A DNA stretch of 64,000 bases from positions 1 through 64,000 of the forward strand of contig JAGCPF010000046.1 in assembly GCA_017642335.1 (NCBI GenBank), read 5' to 3'. A program made the translations under genes and the position numbers. Of this stretch, positions 33,744 through 44,200 are shown one piece after another. Position 1 is the first letter of the stretch; the number at the start of each line of letters is the position of its first letter. The DNA comes from Fibrobacter sp. (GTDB lineage Bacteria; Fibrobacterota; Fibrobacteria; Fibrobacterales; Fibrobacteraceae). Under the pieces are notes generated by a model that did no database searches, was not told the DNA's origin, and worked only from the letters and a program-made list of their open reading frames with translations.

Positions 33744-34352
33744 GTGTGTGCGATGAAAAAAATATAGTGAAACTCCTGAATTTGTATCATATAGCCGGGG
33801 GTGCCCCCCAAAATCGCCGATGATAAGTCTGTTTGCGGTCAAAAAAAATTTTATACCGGGTAATATGATACATTTTTTCAATTTTTTGGCTGAGAGGGAG
33901 CTAATTTGGGATGGATTAGAGGTGCTTTTTCGTGAAAATGGGCCTTGCAATTTTTTGTGCGGGAAGGCCTATGGGTGCGGAATAACAATAAATGGAGACT
34001 AGAATTTGATGCTGAAATGGGGGAGGGAATCCGCCCCTGTTCCAGTGTTTAAAAGGAATCCGCGGTGCGGGGTAAAAATCCCTTTTTATAAGAAAATATG
34101 AAAAGTTTTTGTTACAAACAAAATTCTTTTTGATTAGTTTGGTGAAAACATTTACTTACAAATAAATTTGCTGTGTTTTGTAATAAATGAAAACATTTAC
34201 TTACGGATAAACTTTTTTTAAGCGTTTTATATGTATTATTAAAAATAAAGTGATTTTTATTTTATTTGTTTCGTCTAAACTAGAAAACTTTAACTATATT
34301 GGTGAATGCCTTGTAAAACAACATTTCACAACCAAGGCAAGAGAAGGAATAT
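33744..34352 (+). promoter_or_regulatory. 609-bp non-coding region upstream of the Cys-rich gene
   Basis: AT-rich, no credible gene. It contains a 10-bp inverted repeat TGTATCATAT/ATATGATACA (33783-33792 and 33863-33872), a GGGGG/CCCCC hairpin at about 33796-33808, and two direct copies of GAAAACATTTACTTAC (34144 and 34189, 45 bp apart). ACTATATTGG near 34293 is a possible promoter box about 55 bases before the ATG. Confidence 0.55.
34144..34209 (+). repeat. Pair of 21-bp direct repeats, 45 bp apart
   Basis: 34144-34164 and 34189-34209 share GAAAACATTTACTTAC..ATA with only two differences. Candidate operator sites for the Cys-rich surface-protein gene. Confidence 0.7.
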
Positions 34353-36188
34353 ATGAATAAACTTATCTATTCATCTATGGCTGCGGCGATGCTTGCATCT
34401 GCTGCATTTGCAGAAATCCAATACACAACGCAAGTGGTCGATGGTTGCATACGTTTTGTAAACGGTGCTGGCCATTATGCCGACAACTGCTATATTAGTG
34501 GCCTTCAAAATATGGCCCCGAATACTTGCTACAAAGTAAGGCAGTCTCGCATTAACGATGGGTCTGTTCCTCAGACCGGTCACATGAACAACAATGCTGC
34601 TGATACGTGGTGGTGGAAGACGACGGAATGCACCAAGGTGACGATCCTGGTGCCGGTTCCGGGAACCTATGATCTTGTACCGAACTGCGTTGAATTCCAG
34701 AATGGTTTCGGTAACTTTGCAAATAAGTGCTACAGCTCTGGCTTGCACAATATGAGTGCGAACACGTGCTATACGGTGAACCCGGATAGAATCGCTGATG
34801 GCTCTCTCCCTCAAACTGGCTACATGAACAACAATGCTGCCGATGCTTGGTGGTGGGTTGAAACGAATTGCAACACCATTGTGCCGCTTGATCCTCCTGA
34901 TATTTGCAATACCAATCCGAGTGATGGTGCTTGCCTGAGCTTCTGCACTACGAACCCGAACAATTCGTTCTGCGTGAGCAACTTCTGCGCTATGTTCCCC
35001 GCTGATCCGAGCTGCGCTGTTCCGTCGGTTTGCAGCAATCCCAGTGACCCTGCTTGCTTGGCTGCCTGCCTTGCCGATCCGCTTTCTGATCCAGCTTGCG
35101 AAGCCGTGATTTGCGCGGACGATCCGAGTAAGCCAATGTGCTCGGATGCTTGCCAGAGAGATTTCTATAGCGCTGGCTGTCAGGCTTACTGCATGGACCC
35201 TGTACATGCGTCCACTGCAACGTGCGGCCAATCTGCTTGTGCTGCGGATCCCACTGATCCCGTTTGCGTAAGCTACTGTGCTGCAAATTCCTCTGATCCG
35301 GTCTGTCAGGTTCCTCCCACGCCGACTGCAACTCAGGAAGACTGCCTCATAGACCCCAATAGCACGGAATGCCAGGCTTTCTGTGCTGCTAATCCGAATG
35401 ATGGGGCCTGCGACGTTAACTTCTGCGTCAACAATCCCAATGACCCGAACTGCTTTGACAAGTGCATCAACTTTGTTCAGGGCAAGGGCGGTTATGGCGA
35501 CCACTGCTATAAGAGTGGCCTCCTCAATATGGATGGCAAGTGCTATACCATGAACCCGGCCCGTGCTCCGGCTCCGCAGAACATCAACAACAATGCTGCC
35601 GATGGTTGGTGGTGGGTTCAAACCGCTTGCGAAAAGGAATACATCATTCCGCGCGCTAATTGGACTCTTCAGCCGAAGGGTTGCGTTCCGTTCGTGAATG
35701 GTTTCGGTAACTTTGCCAATAAGTGCTACATCTCGGGTCTCCTGAACATGGCCGAAAATAATGAGGCCGAAAACAAGTGCTATGAAGTGAATCCGGATAG
35801 AATCGCCGATGGCTCCCTCCCTCAATTTGGCTACATGAACAACAATGCTGCCGATGCTTGGTGGTGGGTTGAAACGCTCTGCGCAGATACCGTTCCGCCT
35901 CGTCCGTTTGAAGGCAAGGTTGCTCCGAAGGCCGCTCCGAAGGCTGCCCCGGTTCTCGGTGAATCTCAAATCTCCGTCGACAACACCACGCTCAGCGTGA
36001 CCTCCACTGTTGCCGATACCAAGATGCTCCGCGTGTTCGATATGAACGGCAAGCTCCTTCACAGCGAATCCTTCAGTGGTATGGCCAAGGACGTTGATTT
36101 TGCCAAGTTTGCTGGCAAGGGCGTTCTCCTGGTTCGCATCACTTCTGGTAACAAGCTCGTGGGTATGAAGAAAGTCTCTATCCGCTAA
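34353..36188 (+). CDS. Secreted Cys-rich repeat protein with four WWW modules and T9SS-like tail
   Basis: 611 residues. Signal peptide MNKLIYSSMAAAMLASAAFA. Four modules of about 60 residues (near 30-92, 113-176, 370-428, 445-512) each contain F-x-NG-x-G, NxCYxSGLxNM, NPDRIADGSLPQ, NNNAADxWWWxET and four cysteines. Between modules 2 and 3, residues about 185-370 are a Cys-Pro-Asp repeat (NPxDxxC and DPxDPxC units). The last 75 residues are a T9SS-like sorting domain ending KKVSIR. The conserved triple tryptophan suggests carbohydrate or ligand binding, but this is inference; I know no named family. A ribosome site (AAGGAA) and a terminator frame a single-gene unit. Confidence 0.88.
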   Translation: MNKLIYSSMAAAMLASAAFAEIQYTTQVVDGCIRFVNGAGHYADNCYISGLQNMAPNTCYKVRQSRINDGSVPQTGHMNNNAADTWWWKTTECTKVTILVPVPGTYDLVPNCVEFQNGFGNFANKCYSSGLHNMSANTCYTVNPDRIADGSLPQTGYMNNNAADAWWWVETNCNTIVPLDPPDICNTNPSDGACLSFCTTNPNNSFCVSNFCAMFPADPSCAVPSVCSNPSDPACLAACLADPLSDPACEAVICADDPSKPMCSDACQRDFYSAGCQAYCMDPVHASTATCGQSACAADPTDPVCVSYCAANSSDPVCQVPPTPTATQEDCLIDPNSTECQAFCAANPNDGACDVNFCVNNPNDPNCFDKCINFVQGKGGYGDHCYKSGLLNMDGKCYTMNPARAPAPQNINNNAADGWWWVQTACEKEYIIPRANWTLQPKGCVPFVNGFGNFANKCYISGLLNMAENNEAENKCYEVNPDRIADGSLPQFGYMNNNAADAWWWVETLCADTVPPRPFEGKVAPKAAPKAAPVLGESQISVDNTTLSVTSTVADTKMLRVFDMNGKLLHSESFSGMAKDVDFAKFAGKGVLLVRITSGNKLVGMKKVSIR

Positions 36189-36203
36189 TTGCTGATAAAA
36201 GAG

Positions 36204-36231
36204 GGCGGATCCTGCGGGGTCCGCCTTTTTT
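36204..36231 (+). terminator. Terminator of the Cys-rich gene
   Basis: GGCGGATCC pairs with GGGTCCGCC (one wobble) and is followed by TTTTTT. Confidence 0.93.
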
Positions 36232-36336
36232 AGGATGTTGAGTTTGTTTGTTGTTGCTTTTTGGCCAAAATAAGTATATATTTTATACAAATTCTATCTA
36301 ACGATTATGGTTTCATCTTTCGGAAGAGGGGGCCGG

Positions 36337-39300
36337 GTGTTGTTCTTTTTTATTCTGTTCCTGTGTTCCTTGATTTTTGCGGCGAGTGCGTCCGCAAGTG
36401 TTACGATCCAAGGCGAATCCACTCCATATAACGTATCCATCGGCGATACGCTTTCTGTCACATCCAGGAAGAGCCTCCAGGTCGGCGAGAACTTTGTCAA
36501 GTGGGAAATCGTTTCCGGAACGGGAACCTTCGTCGACGAGACAGAAGATTCAACCGGTTTCATCCCTTCGTCTGACCCTGTCGTTATCAGAAGGGTGACA
36601 AGGACCCTGCCTATCTATGAAATATCCGATAAGACGACCAAGTTCATTTATGGTGAAAATAGTTCCGTTATCCCCTTGGCGCTTTATGGTGTCCGAACGT
36701 ACTTCAATTCAAACGAAGGCGGACAATTCCTGGTTAGTTGTAAATTTCAACAGTCAACAACGTTCCTGAACTTTTACGGAGATTCCACTTTTAAAACTTT
36801 TGTCCCTATTGCGCCTTCGGACTCTTTTGTTGCGACCAGGGACTGCTTTGTTGCTGACGGATATAGAAAGTGTCTTATTAAAGTTCAGCCTAACATAAAC
36901 TACCATTTCTTTTTCTATGCAGCGGGTTATCCCGACGTCAACATGAAGGATTCTATCGTCGTTAGGGTTGACCGTGCGTACACATTAGAGGCTTCGTATT
37001 CGGGTAATGGAACTGCCTATGTAGACTCTCTTCATAGAAAAGCGATAACGTTCAACAGGGTTATAAGCACCGACACGACCAAGATATACGCCATCCCCGG
37101 AAACGACAATTTGTTCGACCACTGGGAGGTCGTCTCCGGTCAGTGCTCCATCCTGGACCGAGACAAGGATACGTCGGGCGTCATTGGCGTGAAGAGCGAC
37201 TGCAAGGTGCGCGCGGTGTTCCGCGCGGGCACCGTCTACCCAATCACGGGCACGCCCACCCAGTACAACTTCAAGGACCACCTTTACGCCAAGCAGGCCT
37301 CCAGCGGCAGCGCAGGCGTGCGCTTCACCTTCACGGCCCCGAGCGCGGGCACCTACGCCATCGTCGTGTCGAACGAGACCACGCAGGATTCCGCCATGTA
37401 CATCCGTTACACGTCCACCGGCTTCGCGACGGCCGCCACGACAAAGAAGTTCCTCGGCACCTATTCCGAACCGATGAACCTCACTGCAGGCCAGGAGGTC
37501 GCGATCGTCGTCGCCAACACGGGCAGCGGCGCGAACCCGTTCTACATCAACTACGCGACACAGGCCTACCGCGTCACGCTCGGCACGGACGGCAACGGCA
37601 AGGCGTTGCCCGCGGGCGGCTACGCGACGGCGTACGCCGGCTCGCGTTACTCCATCTCGGCGGAGGCCAACGCGGGGTACCGCTTCTCCGACTGGCAGAC
37701 GGTCTCGGGCACGCCCGCCGTCGAAGACAAGAACGCGCCCTACACGTACGTGACGGTGAACGGCAACGCCGAACTGAAGGCGAACTTCAAGGCGAGCACG
37801 GTCTACACGCTCACCCGGACGAAGCAGAAATTCAACCACCAGGACAACTACTACAGCGAACCGAGCCTCTCGGCCATCCGCTTCACCTGGACCCCGCCCG
37901 ACACGGGCTCCTACATGGTCAGTATCGAGGCCGTCGACCCGGTCGGGGGCATCTTCACGGACTACGGCACCGACAAGAATTTCTCGACCCCTGTTACGGC
38001 GCGGGCTGTCTTTGGTTCCACGACGAGCTTCACCGTTCGCGGCACGCCGGGCGTCCCGCTCTACTGGACCTTCCAGGACAGCAGCAGCGGCATCCCGAAC
38101 AAGTCCTTCAACGCCTGGGTGTCCTCGCCCTACGTGCTGACCGTGATTTCCTCCAAGGAGGGAGCCGCATACCCGTCCGGGAAGGTGTACACCGCCCCCG
38201 GCAACAGGACCATCCTGACCGCGTGGCCGCACGGCGGCTACAAGTTCAAGTCGTGGGTGAGCACCGTGGGCGACCTCGACATCGAGTCTCCGAACGAATC
38301 TCGCACAATCGTCGTGCCGAAGGACTCCGTGTGCACCGTGAAGGCGACCTTCACGGTGGACCCGTCGGCCGAACCCTCGCTGAGCATATCCAAGCTGGAC
38401 CTGGGCAGCTACCCGGAAGTCTGCGCGGTGGTTTCCGTGACGGACAAGAACTCGGGCAACTCCTTCTACGGCCTGGTCTCCGACGACTTCACGCTGACGC
38501 AGGACGGCGTCCCGATCAAGCCGCAGGTCACGAGCATCAACAACGTCACTGGCGTCTCGGTGGTGATCGTGGTGGACGAGAGCGGCTCGATGATATACAA
38601 CGACCGCATGGAGAAGGCGAAAGCGTCCATCCAGAGCTTCGTGAACGACATGGGCCCCTACGACAGAATTTCCATCGTCGGCTTCCGCGGGGACGACTCG
38701 ACCGTGGTGCACTTGGCGATGACCTCGGACAAGTCCCTGATAGTAAAGGCCGTGAAAGAAGTCGACGTGGACATGAATGCCGCAACGAACATCATCGTAG
38801 GTACTTACGTCGGCGTAGAGCAGATCGTGAACGAGACGAACCCGACGGCAGTCATCGTGTTCTCCGACGGTGTAAATAACGGTGGCAGCAAAACATTAAA
38901 GGAAACCGTAGCCCTCGCCAAGTCGAAAAATACGACCATCTACTCCATCGGCCTCGAAACCGACGCGAAATACCCGCTGGAAGACCTGGCCGTCAACACG
39001 GGCGGCACCTTCACGTTCGCGAGCGACGCGAGCGAACTCGGCGGCATCTACGCGTCCATCCGCAACAGCATCATGTCGCAGTACATGGTGTGCTACCAGA
39101 CCCCTGACACTGTCCAGAACGGCGAGACGCACACGGTGGCCATCAGCACGAAGCTGAACAAGATCACCACGAGCGACACGGCGCGGTGGAGCGAGAACTC
39201 GCTGCCGCCGATAATCACGCTCACCGAGGCCACGAAGGAGCTGACCGAGAACTCGCAGCCGTCGAACCTCCCGCTCACGGTCGGCGTGTACATAAGGACG

Positions 39301-41052
39301 CTGGTCGGCATCGCTTCCGCCGACATCTACCTCCGCACGTCCGGCTCGTCGGACTCCTACGCGAGATACTCCATGCGCAACGTGCGCGACAGCCTCTGGG
39401 AATTCACGGTCCCGGCGAACCTCGTCGTGTCCCCCGGGCTTGACTTCTTCGTCATCGCCTCGGACCTCCTCGGCCAGGCGGGTTACGCCCCGAGGACGCA
39501 GATGCCGTCCAGGGAGCCGTACACGATCTTCGTCGACAACGACATCCCGGCGGTCGAGACGGTCTCCGCCGAGTGCAAGGACTCCACGTCCGACGTGAAG
39601 ACGTTCGCCTTCGGCATCAAGGACAGCGACGGCATCGGCAGCGCGACCCTCTTCTACAGGGACTCGCGCGCCATCATCTTCCGCGAGGCCCCGCTCGCGC
39701 ACTCCGCGGACAACGACACGTGGACCGTATCCATCCCCGCCAACGAGCGCGACTACGACATGGTCTTCTACTACCTGCGCGTGACGGACGCGAAAGGCGC
39801 GTCCGTCCGCAGCCCGAGGGAGGGGACGCTCTCCACTTCCGCCTGCCGTGTGTCCGTCGTGGACGGGCCCGCGCCCGTCGACAGCGCCCCCGGTGATTCC
39901 GTCCTCCCGCCGTCTCCCCGCGACTCCGTCGTTTACTCGCTCATCGCCGACATCGCGGAGATGTACGACAAGGATTTGGACGGCCGCGCGGACTTCGTGC
40001 GCGTGCACTTCAAGGAGGAGCGCGACGACAACATCACGAGCATAGATTCCATCTTCTGGAACTCCAACCGCGGCGAGTGGCGGCACGTGCCCGCGGAGGA
40101 CATCAGGAAGAGCCGCGACGACGGCGAATGGTTCGAGGGCTACATCAACAAGCCCTACAAGTACGGCCTGACGAAGGCCGACTCCGCGCACCCGCCGTTC
40201 CTGGCCTTCACCTCCGTGCATTCCGACGGACTGGAGAACGTGAAGCTGCTGGACCGCGTGGGCGCGGTCCCCGTGAAGGCCTCGAAGAACCCCGGCAGGG
40301 TCGGCCTGAAGGAATACATGGAACCGGACGCCGAAATGCCGCCGGACACGCTCATCGTCAGGATGTCGGAGCCCGTCAAGAACGCTGGCGACGAGGCGGC
40401 GTGGGAGAAACTCTTCCGCTACTCGGAGTCCTGCAAGGACACCGTCTCGCAGCCGCTCAAGCTGCGTACCGCCCCGAGCGTCCGCGAGAACGGGCTGGTG
40501 TGGACCCTGATCCTCGACGGGTATTCGCTCAAGGCGGGCTCCTGCCTGTCGACCGACCCGTCCGCCGCCTACGAGGACCTGGCTGGCAACGCGATGGGCC
40601 GCGGCGGCATCGAGATCGACGGCCGCGACGGCTCGTTCTACCTGGGCGCGGTCGTGCCGGTCAAGCCCGTCAGCGGCATCGGCAAGACGCCGAAGTGGAT
40701 CCCGCCGGAAGGCTCCGACTGGGAACCGCTGCCCGATTCTCTGTCCGCCGTCAGCGTGAAGACGAGCATGCCGTACAAGGCCGAGGTCTACATCTTCGAC
40801 GGGATAGGGACGTACGTGACGGACTTCCGCCAGAAATTCGGCTACGACGGGGAGATGGAGCAGTCGTCCCGCGGCGGTCCCGGCAGCCAGTTCAAGCAGG
40901 GCTACCTGCACTGGAACCAGCGCTCCGACAGGGGCCGCAAGGCGGGCACGGGCATCTACATCTGGAAGATCCTGTTCACGTTCGACGACGGCCACAAGGA
41001 GACCCGCATCGTCAAGACGGGCATCTACCGCCGGGGCCACAAGAAGAAGTAG
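36337..41052 (+). CDS. Giant surface protein with von Willebrand A domain, tandem copy 1
   Basis: 1571 residues from the GTG at 36337. Comparison with copy 2 fixes this start: AGAGGGG and the GTG align in both, while the upstream frame is broken by TAG in copy 2. The ATG at 36307 is the alternative. Signal peptide (LFFFILFLCSLIFAASASA), beta-rich repeats (two divergent InlB-like units, YSISAEANAGYRFSDW-type), and a VWA domain at about 735-930 with intact MIDAS (DESGS, D747; later SDGVNN). The C-terminal region ends in a FlgD-like fold and GTGIYIWKILFTFDDG tail. From about 37,140 on, codons are almost all G/C-ending, unlike the first 800 bp and unlike copy 2. Probably adhesive. Confidence 0.85.
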   Translation: MLFFFILFLCSLIFAASASASVTIQGESTPYNVSIGDTLSVTSRKSLQVGENFVKWEIVSGTGTFVDETEDSTGFIPSSDPVVIRRVTRTLPIYEISDKTTKFIYGENSSVIPLALYGVRTYFNSNEGGQFLVSCKFQQSTTFLNFYGDSTFKTFVPIAPSDSFVATRDCFVADGYRKCLIKVQPNINYHFFFYAAGYPDVNMKDSIVVRVDRAYTLEASYSGNGTAYVDSLHRKAITFNRVISTDTTKIYAIPGNDNLFDHWEVVSGQCSILDRDKDTSGVIGVKSDCKVRAVFRAGTVYPITGTPTQYNFKDHLYAKQASSGSAGVRFTFTAPSAGTYAIVVSNETTQDSAMYIRYTSTGFATAATTKKFLGTYSEPMNLTAGQEVAIVVANTGSGANPFYINYATQAYRVTLGTDGNGKALPAGGYATAYAGSRYSISAEANAGYRFSDWQTVSGTPAVEDKNAPYTYVTVNGNAELKANFKASTVYTLTRTKQKFNHQDNYYSEPSLSAIRFTWTPPDTGSYMVSIEAVDPVGGIFTDYGTDKNFSTPVTARAVFGSTTSFTVRGTPGVPLYWTFQDSSSGIPNKSFNAWVSSPYVLTVISSKEGAAYPSGKVYTAPGNRTILTAWPHGGYKFKSWVSTVGDLDIESPNESRTIVVPKDSVCTVKATFTVDPSAEPSLSISKLDLGSYPEVCAVVSVTDKNSGNSFYGLVSDDFTLTQDGVPIKPQVTSINNVTGVSVVIVVDESGSMIYNDRMEKAKASIQSFVNDMGPYDRISIVGFRGDDSTVVHLAMTSDKSLIVKAVKEVDVDMNAATNIIVGTYVGVEQIVNETNPTAVIVFSDGVNNGGSKTLKETVALAKSKNTTIYSIGLETDAKYPLEDLAVNTGGTFTFASDASELGGIYASIRNSIMSQYMVCYQTPDTVQNGETHTVAISTKLNKITTSDTARWSENSLPPIITLTEATKELTENSQPSNLPLTVGVYIRTLVGIASADIYLRTSGSSDSYARYSMRNVRDSLWEFTVPANLVVSPGLDFFVIASDLLGQAGYAPRTQMPSREPYTIFVDNDIPAVETVSAECKDSTSDVKTFAFGIKDSDGIGSATLFYRDSRAIIFREAPLAHSADNDTWTVSIPANERDYDMVFYYLRVTDAKGASVRSPREGTLSTSACRVSVVDGPAPVDSAPGDSVLPPSPRDSVVYSLIADIAEMYDKDLDGRADFVRVHFKEERDDNITSIDSIFWNSNRGEWRHVPAEDIRKSRDDGEWFEGYINKPYKYGLTKADSAHPPFLAFTSVHSDGLENVKLLDRVGAVPVKASKNPGRVGLKEYMEPDAEMPPDTLIVRMSEPVKNAGDEAAWEKLFRYSESCKDTVSQPLKLRTAPSVRENGLVWTLILDGYSLKAGSCLSTDPSAAYEDLAGNAMGRGGIEIDGRDGSFYLGAVVPVKPVSGIGKTPKWIPPEGSDWEPLPDSLSAVSVKTSMPYKAEVYIFDGIGTYVTDFRQKFGYDGEMEQSSRGGPGSQFKQGYLHWNQRSDRGRKAGTGIYIWKILFTFDDGHKETRIVKTGIYRRGHKKK

Positions 41053-41061
41053 ACAGTAGGT

Positions 41062-41188
41062 TTGTCATTCGCAGGCGCATGACTCGTCGGCTCAGCCATG
41101 CCGAAACGCAAGCGTTTTGGCGTGGCATTCGCCTTGGTTGTCATTGCGAGGGGCGAATAGCCCTGAAGCAATCTCCGTTAGTCATCTC
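41062..41188 (+). repeat. 127-bp dispersed repeat, copy 2
   Basis: About 95 percent identical by eye to 7373-7499 and of the same length. It lies ten bases after the stop of copy 1 and fills most of the gap before copy 2. Confidence 0.93.
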
Positions 41189-41230
41189 GTGCCTCAAATC
41201 CTTAAAATAAAACAATTTTTTTGTCCGTTT

Positions 41231-41249
41231 TATACAAAATAATTGTATA
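41231..41249. promoter_or_regulatory. Palindrome TATACAA-n5-TTGTATA upstream of VWA copy 2
   Basis: Seven-base arms. Copy 1 has a related GTATA...TATACAAAT stretch at about 36274-36293, so both genes may share an AT-rich promoter/operator. Confidence 0.5.
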
Positions 41250-41299
41250 TTTAGGGCGGGATTTTAAAACGTAGTCTTCATCGTTGGAGAGGGGCCTGG

Positions 41300-44200
41300 G
41301 TGTTACTCTATTTTGTGCTCTTCCTTTGTTCCCTTGTGTTCGCAGTGGAAGCTGGTGCAAGCGTTACAATCGAAGGCGATTCTACTTCATTTAACGTATC
41401 CGTCGGCGATACGCTTTCTGTTACTTCCCGGAAAAGCCTCCAGGTCGGCGAGAACTTCGTCAAGTGGGAAGTCGTATCCGGAACGGGAACCTTCGTAAAT
41501 GAATTTGCTGATTCTACGAGATTCATTCCTTTGTCGGACCCGGTCGTTATCAGGAGGGAAACTCAAACCCTGCCTATCTACGAAATATCCGAACGGCCGA
41601 CCACATTCTATTTTTACGAAAACAGTGTGAAAATTCCCCAAAATGGTCTCTATGGCATCCGGATGTCTTTTGAAACCGACAATGGTGGGGACTACGCGCT
41701 GGTTTACAAAACGGGCCAGCCTGTGAATGTCGTATACTATTATGAGGACTCGACTTTCACCAAGAATACGACCGACGATGCTACTTATACATTTTATATG
41801 CAGCGGGATTGCCGTAACGGTAGGTGCGTAATTAAAACCCCGCCCAAAACAAAGGTTTACGTTTTCGTCTATTTGCCGCCCGGCCCTGATACCGACATGG
41901 AAGACGCGCTCACCGTCCAAATGGTCCCGTCACATACCTTGCAGCTTACGAGTACAGGCTCTGGAGCGTTGTACTTACACTGTATGGATACAATTCAAAA
42001 CCCATGTAAATGGATTTTGGATACCGACACAATACAGCTTGGCTGTTATCCGGATAGAGGCCTTGCCTTCGACCGTTGGGAGGTTGCTTCCGGTTCCTGT
42101 TCTCTTTTAGATTCCGATAATATGTATGCAAAAGTCGTCAACATGACGGATGATTGTAAGGTCAATGTGGTATTCCGTAATGGGATTGTTTACCCCATCA
42201 CCGATGTCTCTACCGAATACAATTTCCATAAACATATCTATTCGCAGGCCAATGCCACTCTTGGCCCCGGTGTCCGGCTTTCTTTTGTTGCGCCAACTAC
42301 CGGGACCTACAATATTGTCGTAACAAATGGTTTTTCGCAAGATCGTTTCTATTATTTCCGGTATAGTGGCTTCTTCGCTAAACAAGAAAGAAATATAGAA
42401 GTCATTGACAGTTATGTTGATACGTTGAGCCTTGCTGCCGGGGATACTGTCGGCGTCATTGTTTACAATGATTTAAAGACTGACAGTGTTTTCTTTATCA
42501 ATTATACGATGCAAGCATATAAGCTTTCGCTTTCTCAGGATGGGCACGGCAAAGTGTCTCCATCGGGGGGCTATTCTACGGCCTATGCGAATACAAGGTA
42601 TCCGGTTACTGCTGAAGCCAATACGGGCTACCGTTTTTCGGATTGGCAAGTTGTATCCGGTTCTGCCGTTATCGATGATAAGTATGCTTCCAATACGTTT
42701 GCGATGGTTACTGCGAATTCCGAACTGAAAGCCACCTTCAGGCCTGTTTCTTTATGTACACTTTCTACGGCAAAAAAGACGTTCAACTATGAAAAGGATT
42801 TTTATGATGAATCGTCGTTATCAGAAATTCGACTTACTTGGACTCCGCCTGATTCTGCCTATTATGTACTCCGTTTCGATCCCGTTGACGATTTGAATGC
42901 TTTTGTCTATGGTTATGGAACCGATGGAACGTTTACGACGCCAGTATCTTATAATTCCGCATATCAAGCGATTGGCGTGATTTTCAAAGGAACTCCCAAC
43001 GTTCCGCTCTATTGGACTATTCAAGAGTATTCTTCTTCTATCCCCAACAAATCATTCACGGCCTGGGTGGCGGCATCCCCTTATGTATTGAAGGTGAAAC
43101 CTTCCAAAGAAGGCTATATAGAACCGTCTAATACAATCTATACCACTCCGAATTTCAATACCCCCGTAGCGGCTATACCCTATGTCGGCTACAAGTTCAA
43201 TTCTTGGGAGAAGGTCAATGGCAACGTGACTATTTCGTCTTTGTATAATGCCAAGACATCTGTAGTTTTGATGGATTCCGTCTGTACAATCAAAGCGACC
43301 TACGTAAAAGACAAAACGGTCGAACCCGTCTTGAACATTTCGAAATTGGACGTCAGTAACTATCCAGAAATCTGTACGCATGTTTCTATTGTAGATAGCA
43401 AAACCGGGCGCCCCTTTAACGGACTCGGTGCGGACGATATCGACTTGACACAGGACGGACAAAAAATCCGGCCCCAGGTCACGACATCCAAAGCTTTAGG
43501 TGGAGCCTCGGTCGTTATTGTTGTCGACGAAAGTCCGTCTATGGCTCAGAATAATCGTATGCAAAAGGCCAAGGATGCCATCCGTTCCTTTATCTTCAAT
43601 ATGGGCCCTTACGACAGAACCGCTATTGTCGGGTTCCGTGGGTACGATGATTCGACGTTTGTGCACCAGACGATGACCTCGGACAAAAAACTGCTGCTCA
43701 ATGCCGTGAATACTCTGATTACGGAGGGATATGGCACTAATGTCCTCAATGGCGCTTTTGATGGCCTCAAAGAAATCGTAAACGAAACGAATACGACTGC
43801 AGTCATCATCCTTTCTGATGGTGAAAATAATGCCGGGATAACGGATATATCTGTTGTAACGGACGAAGCCAAACGAAAGAATACATCCATATATTCCATT
43901 GCGCTTGAAACGAGTGCGAAATCCCCATTGAAGGAACTTGCAGAAAGTTCCGGTGGAATGTTTGTCTCCACGAATGACGCTTCCGAGCTGACCGATATCT
44001 ATGCCGATATACGTAAAGATATTCTCTCGCAGCATATCATCTGTTATCAGACTCCCGATACAATTCCAAATGGCGACGTGCATAATGTCGTCATCGGCAT
44101 GACCTTCGACAAGAGAACCACCAAGGATTCTGCCCAATGGAGCGAAAATTCGATTCCGCCGAAAGTGAACCTTACGGAGGACACTTGGGACAAAATCCGG

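Noticed and set aside
33820-34002. 60-codon open frame between plsX and the Cys-rich gene
   Set aside because: No ribosome site, no domain and composition like the surrounding non-coding DNA.
41273-41299. Upstream ATG-equivalent start in VWA copy 2
   Set aside because: The position aligned to the copy 1 ATG is a TAG and the frame is shifted; the GTG with GAGAGGGG is the conserved start.
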